Positions 41,539 to 53,265 of a DNA stretch of 64,000 nucleotides are shown here, in pieces (the first letter of the stretch is position 1; every line of letters starts with the position of its first letter). Below the pieces are notes generated by a model. That model was given only the letters and a program-made list of their open reading frames with translations, had not been told where the DNA came from and made no database searches. This DNA is from Pseudomonas taiwanensis (GTDB lineage: Bacteria; Pseudomonadota; Gammaproteobacteria; Pseudomonadales; Pseudomonadaceae). Position numbers and translations under genes: made by a program. The DNA is taken from positions 62,001 through 126,000 of the forward strand of contig NZ_QJRF01000076.1 of the NCBI RefSeq assembly GCF_013393345.1. Direction: 5' to 3'.

Positions 41539-44500
41539 CTAGCGGCGACGCAAATCCAGGGTCATGGGCAGTTCATCGTCGACCACCGGCTTGCCGACCA
41601 GCAGCTTGCCCGGCGTATGCCCGTGACGGAAGAAGCGCGCCAGGCGGCGGCTTTCGGCCTCGTAGGCGTTTACCGGGAAACTGTCGTAGCTGCGCCCGCC
41701 GGGGTGGGCGACATGGTACTGGCAGCCACCCAGGGAGCGCTGCATCCAGGTATCCACCAGGTCGAACACCAGGGGCACCTGCACGCCGATGGTGGGCTGC
41801 AGGCAAGCAGCCGGTTGCCATGCGCGGTAGCGCACGCCGGCGATGAACTCGCCGCCCCGGCCGGTGGACTGCAGCGGCACCGGCTCGCCGTTGCAGGTCA
41901 GCACGTAGCGATCCGGCGCCATGCCGTTGACCCTCACCTGCACTCGCTCCAGGGACGAATCCACATAACGCACGGTGCTGCCGGCCGAACCCTCCTCGCC
42001 CAGCACGTGCCAGGGCTCCAGGGCCTGGCGCAGTTCCAGATCGATGCCCTTGACCTGGTAGTCGCCGTATTTGGGGAAGCGGAACTCGAAATGCGGGGCG
42101 AACCAGTCGCTGCGCAGCGGATAACCAGCCGCGTTGAACTCGTGGACCACGTCGTCGAAATCCTGCTGGACGAAGTGCGGCAGCAGGAAGCGGTCATGCA
42201 GCTCGGTGCCCCAGCGAACAAGCTTCGGCGGCTGGTAGGGCTCGTTCCAGAAGCGCGCCACCATGCCGCGCAGCAGCAGTTGCTGGGCCAGGCTCATGCG
42301 CGCATGGGGCGGCATTTCGAAGGCGCGCAGCTCCAGCAGGCCGAGGCGCCCGCTGCTGCTGTCCGGCGAGTAGAGCTTGTCGATGCAGAACTCGGCGCGG
42401 TGCGTATTGCCGGAGACGTCCACCAGCAGGTTGCGCAGCAGGCGATCCACCAGCCAGGGCGGACAGTCAGCGCCCGGCTGGGGCATCTGTGCAAAGGCGA
42501 TCTCCAACTCGTAGAGGGCGTCGTTGCGCGCCTCGTCCACGCGCGGCGCCTGCGAGGTCGGGCCGATGAACAGGCCGGAGAACAGGTAGGACAGCGATGG
42601 GTGGTTGTGCCAGTAGCTGATCAGGCTGCGCAGCAGGTCCGGACGACGCAGGAAGGGCGAATCCGCCGGGGTGGCGCCCCCCAGCACGAAGTGGTTGCCG
42701 CCACCGGTGCCGACGTGGCGACCGTCGACCATGAACTTCTCGCTGGACAACCGGCTCTGCCGCGCCGCCTCGTAGAGGAATTCGGTGCGCTCCACCAGTT
42801 CGTCCCAGTTGGCCGAGGGGTGGATGTTCACTTCGATCACGCCCGGATCGGGGGTGACACGGAAATTGGTCAGGCGCGGGTCGCTGGGCGGCTCGTAGCC
42901 CTCCAGCAGCACCGGACAGTCCAGCTCACCAGCCGTGGCTTCGATGGCGGCCACCAGTTCCAGGTAGGACTCCAACTCGGAAAGCGGCGGCATGAACAGG
43001 TAGAGCCGGCCTTCGCGGGGTTCGGCGCAGAGGGCGGTGCGGATGATGCCGCCGGCGGACTGATGCAGGCTTGGCTCGCGGACATCGCCATGGGCCCCCG
43101 GACCTCCATCGCGCAATTGCTGGCGGATCAGCGCGGCGCGGCGCAGCGGCGGGAACTGCTGGCTGGGGTCGGCCGGGTTGACGTAGGGATAGTCCGCTTC
43201 GCTGACCCAGGGTTGGGAATCCAGCGGCAGGCGATAGCCCATGGCGGAGTCGCCAGGCATCAGCCGGCAATGTTCATCGCGCAGGAACCAGTGGCCACTT
43301 TCCCAGGCATCTCCGGCGGCGCTGCGCGCCAGCGGCAGCACGTGCCCCACGACTTCACCCAGTCCACGGTCGAATACCCGGCGCAGGCGCTCACGCTCCA
43401 TCGGGTCGGCCAGGCGGGCATCCTCCGGAGTCACGTTGACGGGCAGCTTCCGCTCGCGCCAGAGGTAGTAGTACCAGTCCTCGAATGCCGGGAACTGATG
43501 GTCATCCGGCACCCCAAGCCGATTGGCCAGCCGGCTGAGGAAGCGAGCCGCCAGAGGGGCGTCGGCGCCATAGTTGCGACTTTCGTTGGCGTAGAGGGCA
43601 GGGTCCTGCCAGATGGACTCGCCGTCCTTGCGCCAGTAGCAGTTCAGCGACCAGCGCGGCAGTTGCTCACCGGGGTACCACTTGCCCTGGCCGAAGTGCA
43701 CCAGGCCACTGGGCGCATAGTGGCTGCGCAGGCGATGGAACAGGTCGGCGGCCAGGCGGCGCTTGTTGGCGCCCAACGCAGCGGTGTTCCACTCCGGATC
43801 ATCGGGGTAGTCGATGGCGATGAAGGTGGGCTCGCCGCCCATGGTCAGGCGCACGTCGCCCGCGAAGAGATCGGCGTCGATGCGCGCGCCGAGTTCGCGG
43901 ATCGCCTGCCACTGTTCATCGCTGTAGGGCTTGGTCACCCGGGGTGCTTCCCAGACCCGTTCGATGCGCATGTCGTGGGAGAACTCGCACTGGCACTCCT
44001 CTACCCCGCCACTGATGGGCGCCGCCGACGTCGGTTCCGGGCTGCAGGCCAGCGGAATGTGGCCTTCACCGGCGAACAGGCCGGAGGTGGGGTCCAGGCC
44101 GACCCAGCCGGCACCTGGCAGGTAGACCTCGCACCAGGCGTGCAGGTCGGTGAAGTCGACTTCAGTGCCACTGGGGCCGTCGAGGGACTTTTGGTCAGCG
44201 GTGAGCTGGATCAGGTAGCCGGAGACGAAGCGTGCGGCCAGACCCAGGTGGCGCAGCAGCTGAACCAGCAGCCATGCCGAGTCGCGGCACGAACCGCAAG
44301 CCTTCTCCAGGCTTTCCTCCGGCGTCTGCACGCCCGGTTCCATGCGGATCAGGTAGCGGATGTCCCGCGACAGCTGCTGGTTGAGCGCCACCAGGAAGTC
44401 GACGCTTCTCTTGGGGGTCAGATCGATGCGCGTCAGGTAGTCCGCGAATAGCGGGCCGGCGGGAAGGCGGCTGAGGTACGGCGCCAGTTCACGCTGGTCA

Positions 44501-44826
44501 TCGGTCGTGTAGCTGAAGGGAAACTGCTCGGCATAAGGCTCGAGGAAGAAGTCGAACGGATTGAACACCGCCATTTCGGCGACCAGGTCCACTTCCACCT
44601 TCAGTTCACGAGTCTTCTCCGGGAACACCAGGCGCGCCAGGTAGTTGCCCTGGGGGTCCTGCTGCCAGTTGATGAAGTGCTTGCCCGGCGAAACCTTCAG
44701 CGAATAGCCGAGGATGCGCGAGCGGCTGTGGGGCGCCGGCCGCAAGCGGATGACCTGCGGGCCGAGATTGACCTCACGATCGTAGCGATAGTGGGTGACG
44801 TGATGCAGTGCGACATGAATCGACAC
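41539..44826 (-). CDS. Long transglutaminase-like protein with DUF2126
   Basis: A 1095-residue protein. Residues 1-290 form a transglutaminase N and catalytic region (VALHHVTHYRYDREVNLGPQVIRLRPAP; Cys in KACGSCRDSAWLL; His in FTDLHAWCEVYLPG; Asp in GLDPTSG). The remaining 800 residues are DUF2126, which has glutamine-synthetase-like features (GGEPTFIAIDYPDDPEWN, DPGVIEVNIHPS, HVGTGGGNHFVLGG). The start is GTG at 44826 with AGGAGG upstream; no ATG fits. It heads the operon with the ATP-grasp/Alpha-E and short transglutaminase genes. Confidence 0.9.
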   Translation of the reverse strand: MSIHVALHHVTHYRYDREVNLGPQVIRLRPAPHSRSRILGYSLKVSPGKHFINWQQDPQGNYLARLVFPEKTRELKVEVDLVAEMAVFNPFDFFLEPYAEQFPFSYTTDDQRELAPYLSRLPAGPLFADYLTRIDLTPKRSVDFLVALNQQLSRDIRYLIRMEPGVQTPEESLEKACGSCRDSAWLLVQLLRHLGLAARFVSGYLIQLTADQKSLDGPSGTEVDFTDLHAWCEVYLPGAGWVGLDPTSGLFAGEGHIPLACSPEPTSAAPISGGVEECQCEFSHDMRIERVWEAPRVTKPYSDEQWQAIRELGARIDADLFAGDVRLTMGGEPTFIAIDYPDDPEWNTAALGANKRRLAADLFHRLRSHYAPSGLVHFGQGKWYPGEQLPRWSLNCYWRKDGESIWQDPALYANESRNYGADAPLAARFLSRLANRLGVPDDHQFPAFEDWYYYLWRERKLPVNVTPEDARLADPMERERLRRVFDRGLGEVVGHVLPLARSAAGDAWESGHWFLRDEHCRLMPGDSAMGYRLPLDSQPWVSEADYPYVNPADPSQQFPPLRRAALIRQQLRDGGPGAHGDVREPSLHQSAGGIIRTALCAEPREGRLYLFMPPLSELESYLELVAAIEATAGELDCPVLLEGYEPPSDPRLTNFRVTPDPGVIEVNIHPSANWDELVERTEFLYEAARQSRLSSEKFMVDGRHVGTGGGNHFVLGGATPADSPFLRRPDLLRSLISYWHNHPSLSYLFSGLFIGPTSQAPRVDEARNDALYELEIAFAQMPQPGADCPPWLVDRLLRNLLVDVSGNTHRAEFCIDKLYSPDSSSGRLGLLELRAFEMPPHARMSLAQQLLLRGMVARFWNEPYQPPKLVRWGTELHDRFLLPHFVQQDFDDVVHEFNAAGYPLRSDWFAPHFEFRFPKYGDYQVKGIDLELRQALEPWHVLGEEGSAGSTVRYVDSSLERVQVRVNGMAPDRYVLTCNGEPVPLQSTGRGGEFIAGVRYRAWQPAACLQPTIGVQVPLVFDLVDTWMQRSLGGCQYHVAHPGGRSYDSFPVNAYEAESRRLARFFRHGHTPGKLLVGKPVVDDELPMTLDLRRR

Positions 44827-45181
44827 GGCGTGCCTCCTGCGAGCCTGGGCGATAGCGGGAGTTGCGCAAGACTTGTGCCAGCCCCCGAACCACCAATTTC
44901 GGCCCTTCCAAGCACCGGAAAAGAGCCACCTTCGCACCCGGATGGCCCGGCCGCACAAAAATGGTTCGCGGCGGACCAGCAGGTGAAATTGAAGCCTAGC
45001 GGTCGAAGATGAAGGAGAAGGGAATTCGCACCAGGCTGGTTAGGCCGATTGGGTATAAGTCCCGACGGGACCTGTAGGAGCGAATTCATTCGCGATGCAG
45101 GCCAACGGCCTGCTATTGAGGTCAGAGGCCGCTCCGCGGCCATTCGCGAATGAATTCGCCCCCACAAAAGGCATGCGTCGC
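44827..45181. other. Intergenic region with an inverted GCGAATTCATTCGC repeat
   Basis: Upstream of the transglutaminase operon. The half nearer 45181 (45073-45165) is an inverted repeat: TGTAGGAGCGAATTCATTCGC...GCGAATGAATTCGCCCCCACA with GGCCGCTCCGCGGCC inside. The other half presumably contains the operon promoter; no clear element could be assigned. Confidence 0.6.
45073..45165. repeat. Inverted TGTAGGAGCGAATTCATTCGC repeat pair
   Basis: TGTAGGAGCGAATTCATTCGCG and CGCGAATGAATTCGCCCCCACA face each other, with palindromes CAGGCCAACGGCCTG and GGCCGCTCCGCGGCC between. It lies just after the diheme cytochrome gene stop at 45182. Confidence 0.88.
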
Positions 45182-46291
45182 TCAGCATCCACCCGGCAAA
45201 CCCGCGATCCAGCGCGTCAGCAGCTCCACCCCTTCACGGTGTGCCGTGGAGCGCCCCAGCTCGGGCATCATCACGCTGGGGTCGGTGCTCTCGACGCGGT
45301 AGATCAGCACAGAAGCATCCGGCTGACCGGGGTGGATATCCACCAGGCGGTCGCCTGAACCCTTACCCGCCGCCACAGGCTGCTTGCACAGGCCGTAGGG
45401 AATGCCGAGCGGCGTAGCGGGATCGAGGTAGAGGCCGGAGGTGCGCGCCGGTCCCTTGGGGTTGTGGCAGTGAGCGCAGTTGATATCGAGGTAGCTTCGC
45501 GCCTGCTGCTCCAGGCCTTCCCCTTCACGGGGTGCGCTGGCCAAGGCATTTCGTGGGATGCGGTCCGACGCCGGCAACCCTTGGAGCAAACCCAGGCGCT
45601 GCCAGCGTTGCAGCTGGTTTTCCACAGCCTCCGGATAGGCCAGGTCGCGATTCAGATGGCGCGCCTTCGGCCCCAGGGGGTGCAGCCCTTCTCCGCGGCG
45701 TTCCTCATGACAACCGGCGCACTGGTTGGCATCGGGCACCTGGTAGTCCACCTGCAATGAACCGCCCTGCTGGTCGTGCAGTTGCAGCGCTGCGCTGGCA
45801 CCGGCCCATTCCAGGGTCGCGTCCCCCTGCGCCTCGTCCCACACGTACGGCAGCGCTACCCAGCCCTGCTGCTGACGCAACAACACGCGGGTTTCCATCA
45901 GTCGCACCTTGGCCACGGCCAGCCCCTTGGCCGGGTCGCGATCATCACGGGTGTTCTTCAGCAGGCGGCCCTGCTCGTCCTTGGGGTAGTAGAAGGTCTT
46001 GGTCAGCACCGTGCCGACCGGGAAGTCGAAGTGCTGCTCCCCATAGCGGACCGCCTGGCCTGGCGGCAGCCACAGGGTGCGCAGTTTGTGGGCGTAGTCG
46101 CTGAACAGCGGGGTGTTCAGGTCATAGGCCAGCGCTTCTGTCGCGGGCTGCAGATGGCCATCGACCCGCTGCAGCATGCCCCAGCCACTGAGCTTTTCCG
46201 GGTAGTTCTCGCCCTCGGGCAGGTAGAGCGGTTCCTGCTGCTGGCCACAGCCGGACAGCAGCAGGAGCAGCAGACACAGCGCTGCCCTCAT
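45182..46291 (-). CDS. Diheme c-type cytochrome lipoprotein, SO2930/TIGR03806 family
   Basis: A 369-residue lipoprotein (lipobox LLSGC, Cys about residue 15) with two heme c attachment sites: CAGCHEE and CAHCHNP. Between and around them are FSDYAHKLRTLWLPPG and RTSGLYLDPATPLGIPYGLCKQPVAAGKG. The conserved SVMMPELGR near the end probably supplies the axial Met. It starts inside the end of the beta-helix gene (4-base ATGA overlap), so the two proteins are made together. It is predicted on the periplasmic face; redox partner unknown. Confidence 0.85.
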   Translation of the reverse strand: MRAALCLLLLLLSGCGQQQEPLYLPEGENYPEKLSGWGMLQRVDGHLQPATEALAYDLNTPLFSDYAHKLRTLWLPPGQAVRYGEQHFDFPVGTVLTKTFYYPKDEQGRLLKNTRDDRDPAKGLAVAKVRLMETRVLLRQQQGWVALPYVWDEAQGDATLEWAGASAALQLHDQQGGSLQVDYQVPDANQCAGCHEERRGEGLHPLGPKARHLNRDLAYPEAVENQLQRWQRLGLLQGLPASDRIPRNALASAPREGEGLEQQARSYLDINCAHCHNPKGPARTSGLYLDPATPLGIPYGLCKQPVAAGKGSGDRLVDIHPGQPDASVLIYRVESTDPSVMMPELGRSTAHREGVELLTRWIAGLPGGC

Positions 46292-47517
46292 GCCCCCTGC
46301 CCCGCTGCGGCCAGGACCACTTCCGGCAGCGGTGGCAACGTGCAGCGGTGATTGGCCATGTCGGTGCTGATGTTCTTGAAGTTGTTGGGGCCGTCGACGT
46401 TGACCAGGGTTGCCGCGCCGTTGTCGACGCAGATGCCCAGTTCGGCCGGCAGCTTGCCGCCTACCACCTTCGCGGGGTTCACGTAGCCGTCCCAGAGGAT
46501 GTCCGGCAGCCGGCCATTGAGGCCGAACTTGGCGACCTTGAGGGCTTTCAGTTCGAGGTGGTCGGGGCTGTCGCCGCCCGGCCCGAAGCGATTGCCACGG
46601 ATGGCGATACGTTCCGGGTAAGGGTCGAAGTCTTCGCTGGTGGATTGGTCGCTGTAGCCGGTGCTGAAGTAACTGCTGACGATGACGTTGGCCGTGCGGT
46701 GATTGCCGATGTCGTTGTCGAAGATTTCCACATCGTCGTTGGAGTTGATCACCACGCCGGAACCGGCGGGTACGCTGGCCACCGGCGTGCCCTTGTGGCC
46801 GAAGTTGTCGTGGTTGTTGCCCTGCACCTTGTTGCGGTAGATGCGTGTGCCATGTCCCGGCTGCTGCAGGTTGGGCATGTTGAACACCAGGATGCCGCCG
46901 GTGTTGCCAGTGGCGACGTTGTCGTAGACGTCGGCGCCGATGGTGTTCTCGATCTCGATGCCGGCGACGTTTCGCTCGGCGCGGCTGTTGCGCACCACCA
47001 CGTTGCGCGACTGGCCGACGTAGATGCCGGCGTCCGACGCGCCAATGGCGATCACGCCTTCGATCAGGGTGTTTTCCGTCTGCACCGGGTAGATGCCGTA
47101 AGCGCCGTTCTCGGTGGCCGGACCGTTGGTCCATTCGGTGCGGACATTGCGGATGATGATGTTCTTGCCGCCGACCACCTTGAGGGCGTCGCCCTTGCTG
47201 TCTTCCAGGGCGAGGTCTTCGATGGTGAAGTCCGAGGCGTCCACCAGCAGCCCTTCGGCACCGGCCTTCTGGCCCTTGAAGCTGAGGATGGTCTTGTCCA
47301 TGCCGGCGCCCTTGAGCGTCACTCCACTGACCTTGAGGCTGAGGCCGCGGTCCAGCTGCCATTTGCCAGCTGGGATTTCGATGACGGTGCCGGGCTTGGC
47401 CTTGATCAGGCGGGCCTGCAGGTCTTTCTGGAAGTCGGCGTGGGTAACGGGGGAATCAGCCTGATCGCCGCAACCGGCGAGCAGAAGGGCAAGGGCCAGG
47501 AGTGAGAAGGGGCGCAT
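46288..47517 (-). CDS. Parallel beta-helix repeat lipoprotein (TIGR03805 family)
   Basis: A 409-residue lipoprotein with lipobox LLAGC (Cys about residue 16) and a right-handed parallel beta-helix (residues about 40-330) seen as successive short strands such as [60 protein letters not shown] and [15 protein letters not shown]. Such folds bind or cleave polysaccharides, though no catalytic site is obvious. The start is ATG at 47517. Operon with the diheme cytochrome. Confidence 0.87.
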   Translation of the reverse strand: MRPFSLLALALLLAGCGDQADSPVTHADFQKDLQARLIKAKPGTVIEIPAGKWQLDRGLSLKVSGVTLKGAGMDKTILSFKGQKAGAEGLLVDASDFTIEDLALEDSKGDALKVVGGKNIIIRNVRTEWTNGPATENGAYGIYPVQTENTLIEGVIAIGASDAGIYVGQSRNVVVRNSRAERNVAGIEIENTIGADVYDNVATGNTGGILVFNMPNLQQPGHGTRIYRNKVQGNNHDNFGHKGTPVASVPAGSGVVINSNDDVEIFDNDIGNHRTANVIVSSYFSTGYSDQSTSEDFDPYPERIAIRGNRFGPGGDSPDHLELKALKVAKFGLNGRLPDILWDGYVNPAKVVGGKLPAELGICVDNGAATLVNVDGPNNFKNISTDMANHRCTLPPLPEVVLAAAGQGA

Positions 47518-47545
47518 GGGGCAATACCGGGTTCTTCTTGTGATT

Positions 47546-47563
47546 TTGGCACTATAGTGCCAA
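47546..47563. promoter_or_regulatory. Perfect 18-bp palindrome upstream of the beta-helix gene
   Basis: TTGGCACTATAGTGCCAA is an exact palindrome starting 29 bases before the beta-helix ATG. The central TATAGT can act as a -10 element, so a dimeric repressor here would control the operon. A sigma-54 reading fails on spacing (GG and GC one base too close). Confidence 0.65.
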
Positions 47564-47598
47564 TCATCACTTTGTAGGAAGAAGCCGACAGACGACAG

Positions 47599-47650
47599 TG
47601 TAGGAGCGAGCGTGCGGCGCGGTTGTTCGCGAGCAGAGCTCGCTCCTACA
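47599..47650. repeat. TGTAGGAGCGAGC/GCTCGCTCCTACA hairpin repeat
   Basis: TGTAGGAGCGAGCGTGCG...GCAGAGCTCGCTCCTACA, same family as at 6212 and 31514. It lies between the beta-helix promoter and the YgiQ terminator. Confidence 0.8.
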
Positions 47651-47665
47651 GAGAGCACAGATAAG

Positions 47666-47693
47666 AAAACGCCAGCCTGAAGGCTGGCGTTTT
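47666..47693 (-). terminator. Intrinsic terminator of the YgiQ gene
   Basis: Arms AAAACGCCAGCC and GGCTGGCGTTTT with a 4-base TGAA loop; on the minus strand the stem ends in a T-run, 3 bases after the YgiQ stop. Confidence 0.85.
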
Positions 47694-47695
47694 CA

Positions 47696-49981
<2,286 letters not shown>

Positions 49982-50192
49982 ATTTTTTGACCAGCGGGCT
50001 TTTTCACGGGGCGCGGAATATAGCACAAATTTTGAGCAAATCCGACGCTGACGCTGGGTTTCTTCAAGGCCCGAATGCAAGGCTGTAGGAAATCGCGTAC
50101 AAAGTGATCACAGATTCTTCGGCTAGCTATACTCCTGCCGACCTACAAACCGCCAAGCCGCAGTAGTAAATAACTTACAAGGAGCGTGTGCG

Positions 50193-52100
50193 GTGCGACG
50201 TCCGATCCTTTCCCTCCTCCTGCTCCTCTGTTGGCTGGGCCTCGGCTTGCCAGTGCAGGCGGCCTTCGAACTGACGCCCCAGAGCAGCGGCGCCACGCTC
50301 AATGGAGCGATCGACCTGCTGGAAGACCCAGACGGCACGCTGGATATCCAGGACATGGCCAAGCCGGACGTGCAGCAGCGCTTCGTGCCGGCCAATGGTC
50401 GCGCCACCGTCGGCCAGAGCCGCAGCGTGTGGTGGGTGCGCGTGCAACTCAGCCGCAGCAGCGACGCCCCCCAGCAATGGTGGCTGGAGAACTCCGGCAT
50501 TACTGTGTACCGGGTCAGCCTGTTCCTGCCGGATGGCAGCGGTGGCTGGAGCCAGCGCGAATCCAGCGAGGCGCTGCCCTTCGCCCAGACCCGTGACTAT
50601 TCCTACCGGCGCATGCTGTTCAAGTTGCCGGAAATCGGCTCTGAGCCCCTGACCCTGTATTTCCGCAGCTTCGATCCGGCCGGCAACTCCTTCCCGCTCA
50701 AGATCTGGCAGGCGGATGACCTGAAGGAACTGAAGTCCACTGAAAACCTCGGCTTCGGACTGGTCTACGGGGTGATCCTGGCGCTGTTCCTCTACAACCT
50801 GTTCATCCTCGCGGCACTCCGCGACAAGGCCTACCTCTGGTATGTACTGGCCACCGCCTCGGCGCTGGTGTTCATCCTCAGCATGACCGGCCACGGCTTC
50901 CAGTACTTCTGGCCGGACCAAGCGGTGCCGATCTGGCTGGACCGCATCACCCTGCCCTCGCTCTGGGGCATCTTCGTGATGCGCTTCACCCAGGAGCTGC
51001 TCTATACACGCCGGGGCCTGCGCTGGGCCGACCGGCTGTTCAATGTGGCCTGCGTGCTCTACGCCCTTGCCATCGTGATCAACGTCTTCGGTTATCGCGC
51101 CGAAGGCGCCCTGCTGATCGCCATCACGCCCATCGTGACCGTGCCCACGGCCCTGATCAGTGCCCTGGTCCGCTGGCGCCAGGGCTTCATTCCGGCGCGC
51201 TTCTACCTGGTGGGCTACGGCACCGTGCTGATCAGCACCGCTGTGCTGGTGATGCGCGCCGCCGGCCTGATCCAGCCGATCAACTTCACCGCCTACATGT
51301 TCCCGGTGGCCGTTGCGGCCGAATCGATCCTCTTCTCCTTCGCCCTGGCCTACCGTATCCAGATGCTCAAGCAAGAGCGCTCTGCCGCCCTCGAACAGGC
51401 CGACCGCGAGAAAGCCGCACGCCTCGCGCAGATGCAGGCCAGCGCCGATGAATTGCAAGCGGCGGTCACTACCCGAACCGCCGAACTGGCCGCCGCCAAC
51501 CAGCGCCTCAGCGAGCGGGAGCGCGCTCTGGAACATGCTGCCTTCCACGATGCCCTGACCGACCTGCCGAATCGCCGCTACCTGATCGAGCGCACGGAGT
51601 CGGCGCTGGCCAATGCCAAGCGTCACGAGGAACAGCTGGCGCTGATGCTGATCGACCTGGACCACTTCAAACCCATCAACGACCGTTTCGGCCACGACGC
51701 CGGCGACGAGATGCTGCGCACCATCGGCCGGCGGCTGCGCGAGCACGTTCGTGGTGGGGATGCGGTAGCACGCCTGGGCGGCGACGAGTTCGCCGTGCTG
51801 ATCGGCGGGCCGGATGCCGAGGTCGAGGCTTGTAAACTGGCCCGGCGCCTGCTGGAGGAACTGGCGGCGCCCATGTGCTACGGCGCGGAGAAACTGTCGG
51901 TGAGCATCAGCATCGGCATTGCACTCTACCCGCGCCATGCCCGGCATTTCTCCGGGCTTTACCAGACGGCCGACCGGGCGCTGTACAAGGTCAAGGCACG
52001 CGGCCGCTCAGGCATGGTGCTGTTCGGTGAGGATGGCGAGCTGTCTTCCGAGACCAGCCTGCAACTGGACGTACTGAAGACGCCCAGCGGATTGCTGTAA
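50193..52100 (+). CDS. Diguanylate cyclase with 7TMR-DISM sensory module
   Basis: A 635-residue inner-membrane protein: signal peptide (to about residue 25), extracellular 7TMR-DISM-2 domain (about 30-175), seven transmembrane helices (about 182-390), coiled-coil linker (395-450) and a GGDEF domain with intact GGDEF at 528-532 (RLGGDEFAVLIGG). It should make c-di-GMP in response to an unknown extracellular carbohydrate-like or other ligand. GTG start with AAGGAG 8 bases upstream. In PAO1 the homologue is PA4929, also before alr. Confidence 0.94.
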   Translation: MRRPILSLLLLLCWLGLGLPVQAAFELTPQSSGATLNGAIDLLEDPDGTLDIQDMAKPDVQQRFVPANGRATVGQSRSVWWVRVQLSRSSDAPQQWWLENSGITVYRVSLFLPDGSGGWSQRESSEALPFAQTRDYSYRRMLFKLPEIGSEPLTLYFRSFDPAGNSFPLKIWQADDLKELKSTENLGFGLVYGVILALFLYNLFILAALRDKAYLWYVLATASALVFILSMTGHGFQYFWPDQAVPIWLDRITLPSLWGIFVMRFTQELLYTRRGLRWADRLFNVACVLYALAIVINVFGYRAEGALLIAITPIVTVPTALISALVRWRQGFIPARFYLVGYGTVLISTAVLVMRAAGLIQPINFTAYMFPVAVAAESILFSFALAYRIQMLKQERSAALEQADREKAARLAQMQASADELQAAVTTRTAELAAANQRLSERERALEHAAFHDALTDLPNRRYLIERTESALANAKRHEEQLALMLIDLDHFKPINDRFGHDAGDEMLRTIGRRLREHVRGGDAVARLGGDEFAVLIGGPDAEVEACKLARRLLEELAAPMCYGAEKLSVSISIGIALYPRHARHFSGLYQTADRALYKVKARGRSGMVLFGEDGELSSETSLQLDVLKTPSGLL

Positions 52101-52117
52101 AGGCAGCTTTGCGGGGA

Positions 52118-53194
52118 TCAGGCCAGGTAGCGGCGCGGTACGCGCGCGGTGACCTTGGTCAGCAACTCGTAGCCGATGGTGCCGCAGGCCTGGGCCAGTT
52201 CGTCCACCGGGAGCTGCGCGCCCCAGAGCTCTACGGGGTCACCGACACGCGCCTCGGGCATCTCGCTGAGGTCTACCGCCAGCATGTCCATGGACACCCG
52301 GCCCACCAGCGGCACGCGACGGCCGTTGACCACCACCGGGGTGCCACTGGGCGCGTGACGCGGATAACCGTCGGCATAGCCGCAGCTGACCGTGCCGATG
52401 CGCGACGGCCGCGTGGCTTCCCAGGTCGCGCCATAACCCACGGTTTCCCCGACCTCGATTTCGCGTACGCCAATCAGTTGGGCGCTGAGGCTCATGGCGG
52501 GCTTCAGGCCCAGTTCGGCTGCGCTGAGATCGGCCAGCGGCGTGGCACCGTAAAGCATGATGCCGGGTCGCAGCCAATCCATATGGGATGCGGGCATGGT
52601 CAGGATGGCGGCGGAGTTGGCCAGGCTGCGCTGATCGAAGTCGAGTTCCAGCAGGTCGAGGAAGGCTTCCAGCTGGACTTCGTTGAGCGTGTGGCCGCGC
52701 AGGTCGGCGCAGGCGAAATGGCTGATCAGGTTGAGCTCCGCCACCTGGGCGGCAGTGCGCAGGCGGGCATGCCAGTGACGCAGGGCGTCCGCGGTGAAGC
52801 CGAGGCGGTGCATGCCGGAATCCAGCTTGAGCCAGACATTCACAGGGCGGCCGATGGTGGCGGCGAGCAGTGCTTCGGCCTGCTCCGGCCCTTGCACCAC
52901 CAGGTCCAGCCCGAGCTGGGCGGCGAGATGATACTCGGCCGGCTCGAAGCAGCCTTCCAGCAACAGCACCCGCGCTTCGTCGTCGAGGGCGCGGACTTCG
53001 GCGGCCTCTTCCAGGCAGGCAACGGCAAAGCCATCGGCTTCTCCACGCAGGCTGGCGACCACTTCACGCACGCCGTGGCCATAGGCATTCGCCTTGACCA
53101 CCGCAAAGGCTTGCCGCCCCGGCGCACAGCGCTTGGCGAGGGCATAGTTGTGGCGGATGGCGGAAAGGTCGACGGCGGCGATCAGCGGGCGCAT
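52118..53194 (-). CDS. alr: Alanine racemase
   Basis: A 358-residue PLP enzyme converting L-alanine to D-alanine for peptidoglycan. The PLP lysine is K34 in AVVKANAYGHG, and the opposite-face tyrosine is in EIEVGETVGYGATWEA. The C-terminal beta domain (VPLVGRVSMDMLAVDLSEMPEARVGDPVELWG) is complete. Convergent with the diguanylate cyclase gene. The gene is placed between that gene and dnaB, matching P. aeruginosa. Confidence 0.96.
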   Translation of the reverse strand: MRPLIAAVDLSAIRHNYALAKRCAPGRQAFAVVKANAYGHGVREVVASLRGEADGFAVACLEEAAEVRALDDEARVLLLEGCFEPAEYHLAAQLGLDLVVQGPEQAEALLAATIGRPVNVWLKLDSGMHRLGFTADALRHWHARLRTAAQVAELNLISHFACADLRGHTLNEVQLEAFLDLLELDFDQRSLANSAAILTMPASHMDWLRPGIMLYGATPLADLSAAELGLKPAMSLSAQLIGVREIEVGETVGYGATWEATRPSRIGTVSCGYADGYPRHAPSGTPVVVNGRRVPLVGRVSMDMLAVDLSEMPEARVGDPVELWGAQLPVDELAQACGTIGYELLTKVTARVPRRYLA

Positions 53195-53265
53195 TGAGAC
53201 AGGCTCATGAACGAAAACGGGCGCCCATCATACCGCCTGGACGCCCGCATTCATTGACCTGCAGC

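Noticed and set aside
41464-44451. 995-codon plus-strand open frame opposite the long transglutaminase gene
   Set aside because: Shadow of the real gene on the other strand; Gln/Ala/Val/His-rich and without recognisable domains.
47546-47563. Sigma-54 promoter (TGGCAC...GC) reading of the palindrome
   Set aside because: The GG and GC dinucleotides are one base too close (9 instead of 10 between), and the symmetry is better explained by an operator.
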